Of a DNA stretch of 7,227 nucleotides, positions 1 to 7,072 are shown piece by piece. The notes beneath the pieces were generated by a model that worked only from the letters and a program-made list of their open reading frames with translations, did no database searches and was not told where the DNA came from. Source of the DNA: Caryophanales bacterium. GTDB lineage: Bacteria > Bacillota_I > Bacilli_A > RFN20 > CAG-826. The position numbers and the translations under genes were made by a program. Where the stretch lies: NCBI GenBank assembly GCA_028723545.1, contig JAQYER010000034.1, positions 1-7,227 on the forward strand, in the 5' to 3' direction. Within the stretch, counting starts at the first letter, position 1. Each line of letters opens with the position of its first letter.

Positions 1-660
1 AAAAAAGAAAAGAAAGTTCAAAAAGAAGAACATAAACAAAATGAAATTATTGAAAATAATGAAGAATCTATCGAACATTTAATTTCTCCAACGACTGAAA
101 CAAATATATATTCAAAATATCGTATTAATGATGAAGATGAAGTTAATGATTCTTTATTAAAATATGATAATGGTAATAGTGATGATTTGTTAGAAAAAAC
201 AATGGAATCATTTAATAAACAACACACAATCCAAAAAGCGCGTTTTGATTTTGATAATGATGAGCCTTTTTCAAATGATAATGTTGTTCAAGAAGAAAAT
301 AATCATCAATATCAAAATTTTGATAATGGTTTCCAAAATGTTTTATCCGATAACACAATTGGATTAATTAAAGAAAACAAAAATTATTCAAATGATCAAT
401 TAAATTTAAATACTCCGAATAATATTTTAGAAACTAATGAATCATCATTTGATTTTGATAACGATGATACAATTGAAGATTTTAATCTTCAAACTGAACA
501 AAATGTTAACGATAATATAATTGAACAACAAGATGATTTAATTGAGGAAATTGTGCCAGAGGAACCAGAAAAAATAATTGAAAATAACAAAATCGAGCCT
601 ATTAAACAAGTTTCTTCACCAGTTAATAATTCTATTCCATCACCAACAAATAATAATTAA
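1..660 (+). CDS. ftsK: FtsK/SpoIIIE-type translocase, linker portion (5' partial, ended by in-frame TAA)
   Basis: Frame 1 is open from the first base of the window, so the gene starts upstream; the ATG at 187 is internal and has no Shine-Dalgarno. The 219 visible residues are low-complexity and hydrophilic, very rich in Asn, Asp, Glu and Gln, with no membrane segment and no recognisable domain. This fits the long disordered linker that joins the N-terminal part of FtsK-family translocases to the motor. A motif FDFDND occurs twice, and the end is Pro/Ser/Asn-rich (IPSPTNNN). It stops at TAA 658-660, but the same frame then continues without another stop through the complete motor domain to 2250. 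I therefore infer that this is the 5' part of the same gene, broken by a nonsense codon. Whether the unseen N-terminus has membrane helices (FtsK/SpoIIIE-like) or is soluble (SftA-like) cannot be told. The linker identity rests mainly on its in-frame position ahead of the motor. Confidence 0.7.
   Translation, partial: KKEKKVQKEEHKQNEIIENNEESIEHLISPTTETNIYSKYRINDEDEVNDSLLKYDNGNSDDLLEKTMESFNKQHTIQKARFDFDNDEPFSNDNVVQEENNHQYQNFDNGFQNVLSDNTIGLIKENKNYSNDQLNLNTPNNILETNESSFDFDNDDTIEDFNLQTEQNVNDNIIEQQDDLIEEIVPEEPEKIIENNKIEPIKQVSSPVNNSIPSPTNNN
244..465 (+). repeat. Two copies of an FDFDND-coding repeat in the translocase linker
   Basis: The hexapeptide FDFDND is encoded at 244-261 and again at 448-465, in the contexts ARFDFDNDEP and SSFDFDNDDT. 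The two 18-base copies differ only in the Asn codon (AAT versus AAC). A shorter related piece, NFDNGFQN, lies between them, and an acidic HWDDDDEIDVD stretch follows after the TAA. The spacing is irregular, so this looks like a short linear motif recurring in a disordered linker rather than a tandem repeat. Confidence 0.55.
658..660 (+). other. In-frame TAA interrupting the translocase gene
   Basis: The codons run AAT AAT AAT TAA TAT ATT CAA. Both flanks are coding in the same frame, so a frameshift is not needed to explain the break; a single substitution (for example from CAA, AAA or TAT) is enough. TAA is used as a real stop elsewhere in the window (2248-2250, 4666-4668, 4990-4992, 5813-5815), so codon reassignment is not supported. 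A consensus error in the assembly is an equally simple explanation. Confidence 0.85.
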
Positions 661-933
661 TATATTCAACCTCAACCAAAAAAGAAAATTTTACATTGGG
701 ATGATGACGATGAAATAGATGTAGACATTCCAAAAGCTACTCCAAGAGGAGATTATGTTTATCCACCTTTATCACTTCTTGAACCTCACGAATCAAATTC
801 ACTTCACGAAGAAAATGTTAAATATTGTTTAGAACAAATTGAATTATTAAAAGCCATTTTTGAAGAACTTAAAATTGGGGCAACTATTACTGGATATACA
901 ATCGGTCCTGCTGTCACAAGATTAGATATTAAA
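661..933 (+). other. Stranded translocase coding segment between the TAA and the first in-frame ATG
   Basis: These 91 codons have no stop and encode the junction into the motor. There is an acidic end of linker (KKKILHWDDDDEIDVD), then DYVYPPLSLLEP, matching the conserved YxxPPLxLL entry motif of FtsK-family proteins, and then EELKIGATITGYTIGPAVTRLDIK, matching the GPAVTR-type alpha/beta-domain start. No in-frame ATG, GTG or TTG occurs anywhere in 661-933, so nothing visible could start translation here. An AAGAGGAG at 744-751 precedes an ATG at 755, but that ATG is in another frame and ends after 25 codons. Confidence 0.8.
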
Positions 934-2250
934 ATGAACGAAGGTGTTTCTGTTAATGTTATTTCTAAAAATTTAGATGACATTTCAGTTCGTTTAGGTG
1001 GTGTTAATGTCTTATTTAACCAATTAGTTATTGGAAAAAATACATCTGGTCTTGATATTCCAAATTTACATCGTTCAAATGTTGGTTTATATGAATCATT
1101 AAAAACAATGCCACCAGTTGTTAATAATGTTCCAGATTTATCTTGTCCATTTGGTAAAGATATTTCCGGAAAAATTATTACTTTGAAAGTTAGTGACGCT
1201 CCTCATATGTTAGTGGGTGGCACAACTGGTAGTGGTAAATCAGTTTTTATTCATTCTGTCATTCTTTCATTAATTATGAGAAATCGCCCAGAAGACTTAA
1301 AATTATTATTAATTGACCCAAAAGGCGTAGAAATGACTTTTTATAAGAAAATTCCACATCTTATTTGCCCAATGATTTATGAACCAGAAAAAGCTAATGT
1401 TGCTTTATGCAAATTAGTTGATGAAATGGAACATCGTAATAGAATTTTCCAATCAGTCGGTGTACGTGAATTAAAAGAATATAATAAGAACGCTCCAAAA
1501 TTAGGATATGAAATATTGCCTTCAATTGTCGTAGTTATCGATGAATACGCCGATTTAAGTGAAAACTGTAAAGAAATATCTGGTAATGTTTTAAAATTAG
1601 CTCAAAAAGCGAGAACTACTGGCATTCATTTAATTATTGCTACTCAAAGACCATCAGTTAATATTATTAATGGCGTTATTAAAGCTAATTTACCAACTCG
1701 TGTTGCTCTTTCAGTTAAAACAGCAGTTGACTCAAACGTTATTTTAGATCGTTCTGGAGCGGAATCTTTATTAGGAAATGGTGATATGCTTATCGATTCA
1801 CCTAAATTAGCGAGAAATCAATTAACTCGTATTCAATCTTGCTATATGGATACGATTGAAATTAACAATGTTTGTTCATTTTTAAGAAATCATTACCAAC
1901 CAATGTATTGGGATGAATTTAATGATTTAACAAATCATAACAAAGATATACAACCAACAACGATGGTTAACCAATCCGAATTAGAAAAAGCATCTAGTGA
2001 TGACCAATTATACGAAATAATCAAAACTGATATTCAAAGTCGTGAATTTTGTTCAATTTCTTTAATTCAAAGAACATACGGAATTGGATTTAATCGCGCT
2101 GGAAAGATGTTTAACCGTCTTAGAAGTGATGGTTATTTAGATCTAACAGATGTTCCTGGACGTGGGTCTAAAGTATTAATTAAAGCTCCATTAAATGAAC
2201 AAGGAGTTGGCACTGTCGAACAAACAGAAATAGTATTTAGGGATGAATAA
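934..2250 (+). CDS. ftsK: FtsK/SpoIIIE-family DNA translocase, motor and gamma domains
   Basis: This is the C-terminal part of a double-stranded DNA pump that moves chromosomal DNA at the division septum. Numbering from ATG 934: a RecA-like motor with Walker A GGTTGSGKS at 95-103, the family motif LIDPKGVEM at 126-134, Walker B IVVVIDEYADL at 198-208, ATQRPS at 236-241, and IKANLPTRVALSVKTAVDS followed by DRSGAESLLGNGDML at 272-286. A winged-helix gamma domain follows (about 356-405), with SLIQRTYGIGFNRAGKMFNRL matching the DNA-reading SLLQRxxxIGYNRA helix. All key ATPase motifs look intact. ATG 934 lies inside the conserved domain (KMNEGVSVNVI) and has no Shine-Dalgarno, so it is only the first in-frame ATG after the TAA; the natural protein continues from upstream. 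The motor-only product would lack the linker, any membrane anchor and the start of the alpha domain. The acpS gene follows directly, so the two are probably cotranscribed. Confidence 0.93.
   Translation: MNEGVSVNVISKNLDDISVRLGGVNVLFNQLVIGKNTSGLDIPNLHRSNVGLYESLKTMPPVVNNVPDLSCPFGKDISGKIITLKVSDAPHMLVGGTTGSGKSVFIHSVILSLIMRNRPEDLKLLLIDPKGVEMTFYKKIPHLICPMIYEPEKANVALCKLVDEMEHRNRIFQSVGVRELKEYNKNAPKLGYEILPSIVVVIDEYADLSENCKEISGNVLKLAQKARTTGIHLIIATQRPSVNIINGVIKANLPTRVALSVKTAVDSNVILDRSGAESLLGNGDMLIDSPKLARNQLTRIQSCYMDTIEINNVCSFLRNHYQPMYWDEFNDLTNHNKDIQPTTMVNQSELEKASSDDQLYEIIKTDIQSREFCSISLIQRTYGIGFNRAGKMFNRLRSDGYLDLTDVPGRGSKVLIKAPLNEQGVGTVEQTEIVFRDE
2239..2242 (+). promoter_or_regulatory. Weak Shine-Dalgarno deciding the acpS start
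   Basis: AGGG (2239-2242) ends 9 bases before ATG 2252 but directly abuts the alternative ATG 2243. Normal spacing therefore favours ATG 2252. The site lies within the last codons of the translocase gene. Confidence 0.45.
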
Positions 2251-2251
2251 T

Positions 2252-2569
2252 ATGGGAATTGGTATTGATATTGTTCAAATATCCCGCATTAAAAATCCTG
2301 ATTTATTAGCCAAAGGGATATTAACTGACAAAGAATTAGAAATTTATAATCAAAAAGGGATAAATAAAATCCAATTTTTAGCAGGTAGATACGCTGGAAA
2401 AGAAGCTTTTATGAAAGCGATTGAAAAAGGAATTGATCAAACTTCTTTTAAACAAATAGAAATATTATATAAATCATCTGGAGCGCCTACATTAACATAT
2501 CAAAATCGTGAATATGAAATATCTATTTCTCATGATGGAGATTACGCTGTGGCGATTGTAAAATTATGA
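2252..2569 (+). CDS. acpS: Holo-[acyl-carrier-protein] synthase (AcpS)
   Basis: AcpS transfers 4'-phosphopantetheine from CoA to a serine of apo-ACP, which switches on the carrier for fatty acid synthesis in the cytoplasm. The 105-residue product begins MGIGIDIVQISRI, the AcpS N-terminal strand, with the Mg-binding Asp at residue 6. The signature FLAGRYAGKEAFMKAI at 42-57 contains the conserved KEA (Glu 51), and SISHDGDYAVAIV at 91-103 matches the C-terminal SISHxxxYAVA motif. The length is slightly short for the family (about 115-125) but no core motif is missing. I chose ATG 2252, one base after the translocase stop, because AGGG sits 9 bases upstream; ATG 2243 would add MNN and overlap the upstream gene. 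The last bases overlap the next gene as ATGA. The family call is firm; the exact start is less so. Confidence 0.93.
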   Translation: MGIGIDIVQISRIKNPDLLAKGILTDKELEIYNQKGINKIQFLAGRYAGKEAFMKAIEKGIDQTSFKQIEILYKSSGAPTLTYQNREYEISISHDGDYAVAIVKL

Positions 2570-4668
2570 AAAAAATCGATGTATTTTTAGCGAATTGGGA
2601 CGTTATTAAAATCGTTTCACCAAATGAAATTTCTGAACAGCCAATTTATGTCATCAATGATGATGAAATATACGCTGAATGTTTTTATAAAGATTATCAT
2701 TATATCAAGCCTAATCATGTTTATTATTTTTATGTAAACAATAAAATTAAATTAGGAAAAGATTATTTTTTACATATTAATAATTCATTAATTCGAATTG
2801 ATGTTACTCCTTCATCATTATTACCTGATTTTGATAATATTTTTGCTTATGATAAAGATGATTTAGGTAATGTTTATTTAGGAGATAACAGTTTTCAATT
2901 TACTTTGTGGTGTCCACACGCAACAAAAGTTTATGTCGAATTTAAATATAATGAAAACTTATTAAGACAAGAAATGACTAGAGAAGATAAAGGCATTTTT
3001 AGAACTGTCATTAATAATTTAAACGATGATCTATATTATCGTTATGTCGCTATTATCAATGGAAAAGAAGTTGTAGCGGCTGATCCTTATTCAAAATATG
3101 GATTTAATAATTTAGAATTTTCTGTCGCTTCAAAAAGACAATTTAATATTGATTTAAATATTGATAAATTAACTCCACTAAATCGAATTGAACACATTAT
3201 TTATGAAACAAATGTTCGCGATATGACAATTCATCATAATTCTAATATTGTTAATAAAGGAAAATTTATCGGTTTAGCTGAAGAAAATCGAACTACTAAA
3301 AACAATCATCCAGCTGGATTAGATTATTTAAAATATTTATCAATTACTACATTGCAACTTCAACCAATTTTTAATATCGCCACAATTAATGAAAAAAATC
3401 CTTCTGAAAAATATAATTGGGGCTATGATCCATCACATTATTTTGTCTTAGAAGGTTCATATTCTTCAAATTATTTAGATCCAACACAAGTTGTTGAAGA
3501 TTTTCTTAAATTAGTATCTAAATTACACGAAAACAATATTCGTTTATCAATTGATGTTGTATATAACCATTTATATAATGCAAAAACATCAATTTTAGAA
3601 AAATTAGTCCCTTATTATTATTTTAGAAGAGAGCCAAATTGGAAATTCCAAAATCATTGTGGTTGTGGAGCGGATTTTTCTAGTGAACGCTTTATGGCGA
3701 GAAAAATGATTATCGATTCATTAACATATTTAATTCGAGATTTAGGTGTTGACGCAATTCGATTTGATTTAATGGGGTTAATTGATATCAATACGATTTC
3801 AATTGCTTATCGCAAAATGAAAAAGATTCGTCCTGATATTTATTTTTATGGTGAAGGATGGGAAATGGGTGGTCAATGCCATGATTATTCCAAATTATTA
3901 ACATTAGAAAACGCGAAAGAAATACCAGAAATCGGCTATTTTAACGACCGTTATCGCAATATTGTTAAAGGAATAGGCTCATTACCTCAACAAACGGAAA
4001 ACGGCTTTGTTTTAGGCAATCAAAATTTTGCTTCAGGTTTTAAATTTGTTTTTTCTGGAAGTGTAACAAATTTAACATATCCATCATTATTTGTATTCCC
4101 ATCTCAATCTGTTAATTATTTAGAATGTCACGATAATTGTGCTTTATTTGACACAATTAAAGAATCGATGAATTTAATTGATGATGATATTGTTTTAAAA
4201 TATTTAGATTTATTTAATAAGACTTTATTATTGTCTATTGGAGTGTGTTTTATTCATGCTGGACAAGAAATTGGTTTTTCAAAGAAAAACCATCATAATA
4301 CATATAATGAAGGTGATGAATTTAATAATTTTGATTATGATTTATTAGATGAACGCTTTGATAAAGCAACATTGATGAGAAATTTAATCTTACATCGCAA
4401 AAATAGACCAATATATAAAATTGATAACGCTTTAGAAATTAAAGATGTCGTTACTTATACTGATATCAATAAAGGAATAGTTATTAATTTAAAAGACGGA
4501 GATATAAAAACACATATTTTATTAAATCCTTCTTTGGATACGATTTATTATAGTTTTGATAAAGATAAACAATTAATTATTTTAGATAAAAAATCAATTA
4601 TTAATACCAATCTAAAAATTAATAATGCGATGGTTCCACCTATTTCATATTTAATTGTTAAAGAATAA
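2566..4668 (+). CDS. pulA: Type I pullulanase, cytoplasmic glycogen/starch debranching enzyme (GH13)
   Basis: This enzyme hydrolyses alpha-1,6 branch links in pullulan, glycogen and limit dextrins. Domains along the 700 residues are an N-terminal beta domain (about 1-95); a CBM48-like domain (about 100-180; YLGDNSFQFTLWCPHATKVYV, then AADPYSKYG); the GH13 barrel (about 208-615); and a C-terminal beta domain. The type I pullulanase signature YNWGYDP is at 283-289. Barrel motifs are DVVYNH 330-335, AIRFDLMGL 397-405 with nucleophile Asp 401, FYGEGW 427-432 with acid/base Glu 430, and ECHDN 520-524 with stabiliser Asp 523. GCGADFSSERFMARK (366-380) matches the family's conserved GCGNDxxSER stretch. 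There is no signal peptide, and the length is close to Bacillus AmyX (about 700-720), so it should act inside the cell on stored or imported glucan. The start ATG overlaps the acpS stop (ATGA) with no clear Shine-Dalgarno, indicating translational coupling. No glycogen-synthesis or sugar-transport gene is in view. Confidence 0.95.
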   Translation: MKKIDVFLANWDVIKIVSPNEISEQPIYVINDDEIYAECFYKDYHYIKPNHVYYFYVNNKIKLGKDYFLHINNSLIRIDVTPSSLLPDFDNIFAYDKDDLGNVYLGDNSFQFTLWCPHATKVYVEFKYNENLLRQEMTREDKGIFRTVINNLNDDLYYRYVAIINGKEVVAADPYSKYGFNNLEFSVASKRQFNIDLNIDKLTPLNRIEHIIYETNVRDMTIHHNSNIVNKGKFIGLAEENRTTKNNHPAGLDYLKYLSITTLQLQPIFNIATINEKNPSEKYNWGYDPSHYFVLEGSYSSNYLDPTQVVEDFLKLVSKLHENNIRLSIDVVYNHLYNAKTSILEKLVPYYYFRREPNWKFQNHCGCGADFSSERFMARKMIIDSLTYLIRDLGVDAIRFDLMGLIDINTISIAYRKMKKIRPDIYFYGEGWEMGGQCHDYSKLLTLENAKEIPEIGYFNDRYRNIVKGIGSLPQQTENGFVLGNQNFASGFKFVFSGSVTNLTYPSLFVFPSQSVNYLECHDNCALFDTIKESMNLIDDDIVLKYLDLFNKTLLLSIGVCFIHAGQEIGFSKKNHHNTYNEGDEFNNFDYDLLDERFDKATLMRNLILHRKNRPIYKIDNALEIKDVVTYTDINKGIVINLKDGDIKTHILLNPSLDTIYYSFDKDKQLIILDKKSIINTNLKINNAMVPPISYLIVKE

Positions 4669-4715
4669 CAAATTTGAGAATAGAAAATTTTAAGATGTGC
4701 CACAATATTATTATT

Positions 4716-4720
4716 GGAGG
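4716..4720 (+). promoter_or_regulatory. Strong ribosome binding site for the SSB-like gene
   Basis: GGAGG at 4716-4720 lies 8 bases before ATG 4729, an ideal spacing. It rules out the upstream in-frame TTG at 4714, which overlaps the site itself. It is the clearest Shine-Dalgarno in the rightward gene block. I saw no convincing promoter or terminator in the 60 bases between the pullulanase stop and this start. Confidence 0.85.
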
Positions 4721-4728
4721 CATTTTTT

Positions 4729-4992
4729 ATGACTAATAGCGTTTTTCTAATTGGTAAATTAAAAGAAAAAGTTAGTGATAATATTCGAAAGATCGAAATT
4801 GTGAAAGAAATTAAAGATAATAATAGCAATTATATTGACACATTTTTATTAACTCATTGGACAAGAGATCGATGTGCAAAAATAATGCAACTTCCTTGTG
4901 GTAAAACAGTGTTAATAAGTGGTAGAATTGAGAACATAGATGGTTATGGAATAGTAATCATCGCCGAGGAGCATCGATTAATCGAAAATTAA
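4729..4992 (+). CDS. Small SSB-like OB-fold protein
   Basis: The 87-residue product resembles the OB-fold core of bacterial single-stranded DNA-binding protein. MTNSVFLIGKL (1-11) aligns with the SSB opening MxNxVxLxGRL. KIEIVKEI...YIDTFLLTHWTRDRCAKIMQLPCGKTVLISGRI (21-67) follows the SSB pattern FxLAVxR...DFINCVxWxxxAExxxxxLxKGxxVxVxGRL. GYGIVIIAEEHRLI (72-85) matches the last strand, VxAExVxFL. The loop between the first strands is shorter than in canonical SSB, and nothing follows the fold: there is no glycine-rich tail and no acidic DDxPF tip that recruits partner proteins. It is therefore more likely an accessory or PriB-like OB-fold protein than the main replicative SSB. The start is set by GGAGG 8 bases upstream. 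It sits between the pullulanase and plsC genes, with 7 bases to the next ATG. The fold assignment is by motif reading only. Confidence 0.68.
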   Translation: MTNSVFLIGKLKEKVSDNIRKIEIVKEIKDNNSNYIDTFLLTHWTRDRCAKIMQLPCGKTVLISGRIENIDGYGIVIIAEEHRLIEN

Positions 4993-4999
4993 ATAAAAA

Positions 5000-5815
5000 A
5001 TGATCAAATATATTCGCTTAATATTCACATGTGGTTGGTACATATTAATTAAATGGCCAAAAATTTGCAAAATGGCTAAAAATAAGGAAAAATATCCAAT
5101 TACTGAACGTTATAACGCAGTAAGGACGTTAATTTTGCATGTCTTAAAACATTGGCATATTGATATTCACACCGAAGGTTTGGAACAATATTTGAATTAT
5201 CAAGGTAAAAAATTAATTATTATGAATCATTTATCAGCAATTGATTGCTTAGCTTTTATTGCTGAATGTGAAAAGCCTATTATGTTTATTGCAAAAAAAG
5301 AAGTTGAAAAATATCCATTTGTTGGAAAAATTGTCAAAGTAATTGATGGATTATTTTTAGATCGCGATAATTTATTAAATCAAATGAGAACATTAAATCA
5401 AGCGATGAAAATTGCCAAAGATGAAAATGGACCTGATGTAACAATTTTCCCAGAAGGAACTCGAAATAAAATCCCAGGTACAAAATGTTTAGCATTTAAA
5501 GCTGGCACATTTAAAATCGCCATGAAAGCTGGAATAGCGATTTTTCCAGTTGCTATTTATGGGGCTTTTCGTTTAGTGCCAACAAAATATAATATGAAAA
5601 AATTCCCTGTTCAAATTAGTGTATTAAACCCAATTTTGCCAGAAGAATTTGAAAAGCATAATTCATTTGATTTTGCATCGAAATGTCAAAAACTAATTGA
5701 TAATGAAATATTAAAAATGCGAGAGAAAGATTTGTTATATCTAAAAGATATAAAGATGTCTAAAAAGTGTTATTCATTAGCGATCGAATCTGATTTAAGA
5801 GATTTTAACGCCTAA
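5000..5815 (+). CDS. plsC: 1-acyl-sn-glycerol-3-phosphate acyltransferase (PlsC family)
   Basis: PlsC-family enzymes add the second acyl chain to lysophosphatidic acid at the inner membrane face, giving phosphatidic acid for phospholipid synthesis. The 271-residue product has a hydrophobic, aromatic N-terminus (about 3-19, YIRLIFTCGWYILIKWP) suited to membrane association. Block I is NHLSAID at 76-82, with catalytic His 77 and Asp 82 (HxxxxD). Block II, around FVGKIVKVIDGLFLDRDN (107-124), gives the family's arginine (Arg 122). Block III is IFPEGTRNK at 149-157, and block IV is IFPVAIYG at 181-188. Length and spacing are typical. ATG 5000 lies 7 bases after the preceding stop and has no Shine-Dalgarno (the intervening bases are almost all A), so it probably relies on coupling to the upstream gene. 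AcpS, in the same block, activates the carrier that supplies its acyl donor. The 3' end overlaps the opposite-strand methyltransferase. Confidence 0.93.
   Translation: MIKYIRLIFTCGWYILIKWPKICKMAKNKEKYPITERYNAVRTLILHVLKHWHIDIHTEGLEQYLNYQGKKLIIMNHLSAIDCLAFIAECEKPIMFIAKKEVEKYPFVGKIVKVIDGLFLDRDNLLNQMRTLNQAMKIAKDENGPDVTIFPEGTRNKIPGTKCLAFKAGTFKIAMKAGIAIFPVAIYGAFRLVPTKYNMKKFPVQISVLNPILPEEFEKHNSFDFASKCQKLIDNEILKMREKDLLYLKDIKMSKKCYSLAIESDLRDFNA
5805..5815. other. Tail-to-tail overlap of plsC and the methyltransferase gene
   Basis: The rightward plsC stop (TAA, 5813-5815) and the leftward methyltransferase stop (TTA on the plus strand, 5805-5807) overlap by 11 bases. There is no intergenic space for an intrinsic terminator. 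The only small hairpin nearby, TCC-TTTT-GGA at 5817-5826, has a 3-bp stem. Transcripts from both sides must therefore end inside the opposing gene or run into it. Confidence 0.9.
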
Positions 5816-7064
5816 GTCCTTTTGGATAATAATTTTTAATAATTTTATCAACGATTTTAACAATACCTACATTAATGTTTTTATATTTTGCAACATAAAA
5901 TCCATTTTTTTCATCATATGGAAATGAATCACCGTGAATATACTTTTTATATTGTTCATCATCTAAATTTATATATTGAAAATCGTTAATTGATTTAGCG
6001 AAATGGTGGCTAGGAATAATATTATCTTTCGTTTGAGTGGAAATAAAATATCCTGGTCTTAAACATTTCGATAAAAATTTTTCATTAATATTAGTATTGA
6101 TAATATAATTTTCAACTACTTTTTTATTATTTTCGTTAATACAATTTCTTTGATAATTAATTTTATTAAATGTTGTTTTATTTGCATTTCCATCTTTTTG
6201 TAATAAACAAATAAAATGTCCTTCACCTGGATAAAGATATGGGAAAAGATGAATTGAACCTTTTAAATTATCTGATTGGTAAAATAGTGGGTTATTTTGA
6301 TTAATATCAATAAGATGGAAATCATTATGTTCATTTAAAAAATTAATAATAATTTCTTCGTCTTCTTCATATGAATAAGAACAAGTAGAATATATTAATT
6401 TTCCACCTTTTTTTAACATTTTGGCACACATAGAAATTAAAGATGATTGAATATTAGCGTTTGCATATACTTTTTGCATTGACCAATCTAATTTCATTTT
6501 TTCATCTTTTCTAAACATTCCACTTCCAGAACAAGGTGCATCTAAAATAATCTTGTCAAATTTTTCGATGAATAAATGGTAATAATTTGCAAAATCAAAC
6601 GATGAGACAATAACATTTTTAAGTCCCATTCTTTCAACATTAGACAATAATATTTGGGCACGACTTTTTGATAAATCGTTAGCGATTATTTGCCCCTTAT
6701 TCATCATTAATCGCGACGACATAAAAGTTTTGCCTCCCGGTGCAGCGCATAAATCTAACACTAGATCATTTTCATTGGGATTTAAAAAATATGAAACAAG
6801 CATCGCGGATGGCTCTTGAATATAATAAACACCTAAATCAAAATAGTCTAATTTACCAAAATCATACACATCTTTATCATACAAATACGCATTTTCAACA
6901 ATTGGATGTTTTTTCACTAACGGAAATAGATGTTCAAATTGTTCATTTGACATTTTTTCAGTATTTAAATATAAAGCTTTTTGCTCTTTATCATTAAAAG
7001 AATTTATTAATTTATCAATTTCTTGTTTTGGTAAATATTTTTCTAAATGTGTTTCAAAATCCAT
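5805..7064 (-). CDS. rsmF: RsmB/RsmF-class 16S rRNA (cytosine-C5) methyltransferase
   Basis: This is a SAM-dependent RNA m5C methyltransferase of the NOL1/NOP2/Sun family, expected to modify 16S rRNA. Numbering from ATG 7064 (419 residues): an N-terminal RNA-binding region; YYIQEPSAM at 80-88; SAM motif I LDLCAAPGGK at 103-112; Asp 130 in the second SAM motif (ANDLSKSRA); DAPCSGSGMFRKDE at 175-188 with Cys 178 (PCS motif); and STCSY at 226-230 with catalytic Cys 228. GEGHF follows at 280-284. The C-terminal third ends VGIVKIVDKIIKNYYPKGLRR, matching the YPKGLR end typical of the RsmF-like C-terminal domain and favouring RsmF over RsmB. A TTG at 7100 would extend the frame by 12 residues, but those are hydrophobic, unlike the family start, and lie over the promoter. 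MDFETHLEKYLPKQE is the natural start. No Shine-Dalgarno precedes ATG 7064, and the promoter places the transcript start almost at the ATG. The target base cannot be read from sequence. Confidence 0.92.
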   Translation of the reverse strand: MDFETHLEKYLPKQEIDKLINSFNDKEQKALYLNTEKMSNEQFEHLFPLVKKHPIVENAYLYDKDVYDFGKLDYFDLGVYYIQEPSAMLVSYFLNPNENDLVLDLCAAPGGKTFMSSRLMMNKGQIIANDLSKSRAQILLSNVERMGLKNVIVSSFDFANYYHLFIEKFDKIILDAPCSGSGMFRKDEKMKLDWSMQKVYANANIQSSLISMCAKMLKKGGKLIYSTCSYSYEEDEEIIINFLNEHNDFHLIDINQNNPLFYQSDNLKGSIHLFPYLYPGEGHFICLLQKDGNANKTTFNKINYQRNCINENNKKVVENYIINTNINEKFLSKCLRPGYFISTQTKDNIIPSHHFAKSINDFQYINLDDEQYKKYIHGDSFPYDEKNGFYVAKYKNINVGIVKIVDKIIKNYYPKGLRR

Positions 7065-7072
7065 ATAAAAAT

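Noticed and set aside
744..832. A Shine-Dalgarno-like AAGAGGAG followed by ATG at 755 just after the translocase stop, as a possible restart site.
   Set aside because: The ATG is in frame 2, not the translocase frame, and reaches TAG after 25 codons. The purine run simply encodes the conserved PRGDY segment.
4674..4711. TTGAGA (4674-4679) with TAAGAT (4691-4696) or TATTAT (4706-4711) as a promoter ahead of the SSB-like gene.
   Set aside because: The spacers would be 11 or 26 bases, outside the workable range for sigma-A promoters.
4714..4728. TTG at 4714 as the start of the SSB-like protein (adding MEAFF).
   Set aside because: The TTG overlaps the GGAGG that is ideally spaced for ATG 4729, and the SSB-type N-terminus MTNSVFLIGKL begins at that ATG.
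4548..4829. A minus-strand open frame across the pullulanase end and the SSB-like start.
   Set aside because: It is a shadow of two well-supported genes on the other strand; its Ile/Leu/Ser-rich peptide is what AT-rich antisense reading gives.
6740..6997. An 85-codon plus-strand open frame inside the methyltransferase gene.
   Set aside because: It is antisense to conserved methyltransferase motifs, shows no protein-family features, and is explained by the sense gene's codon composition.
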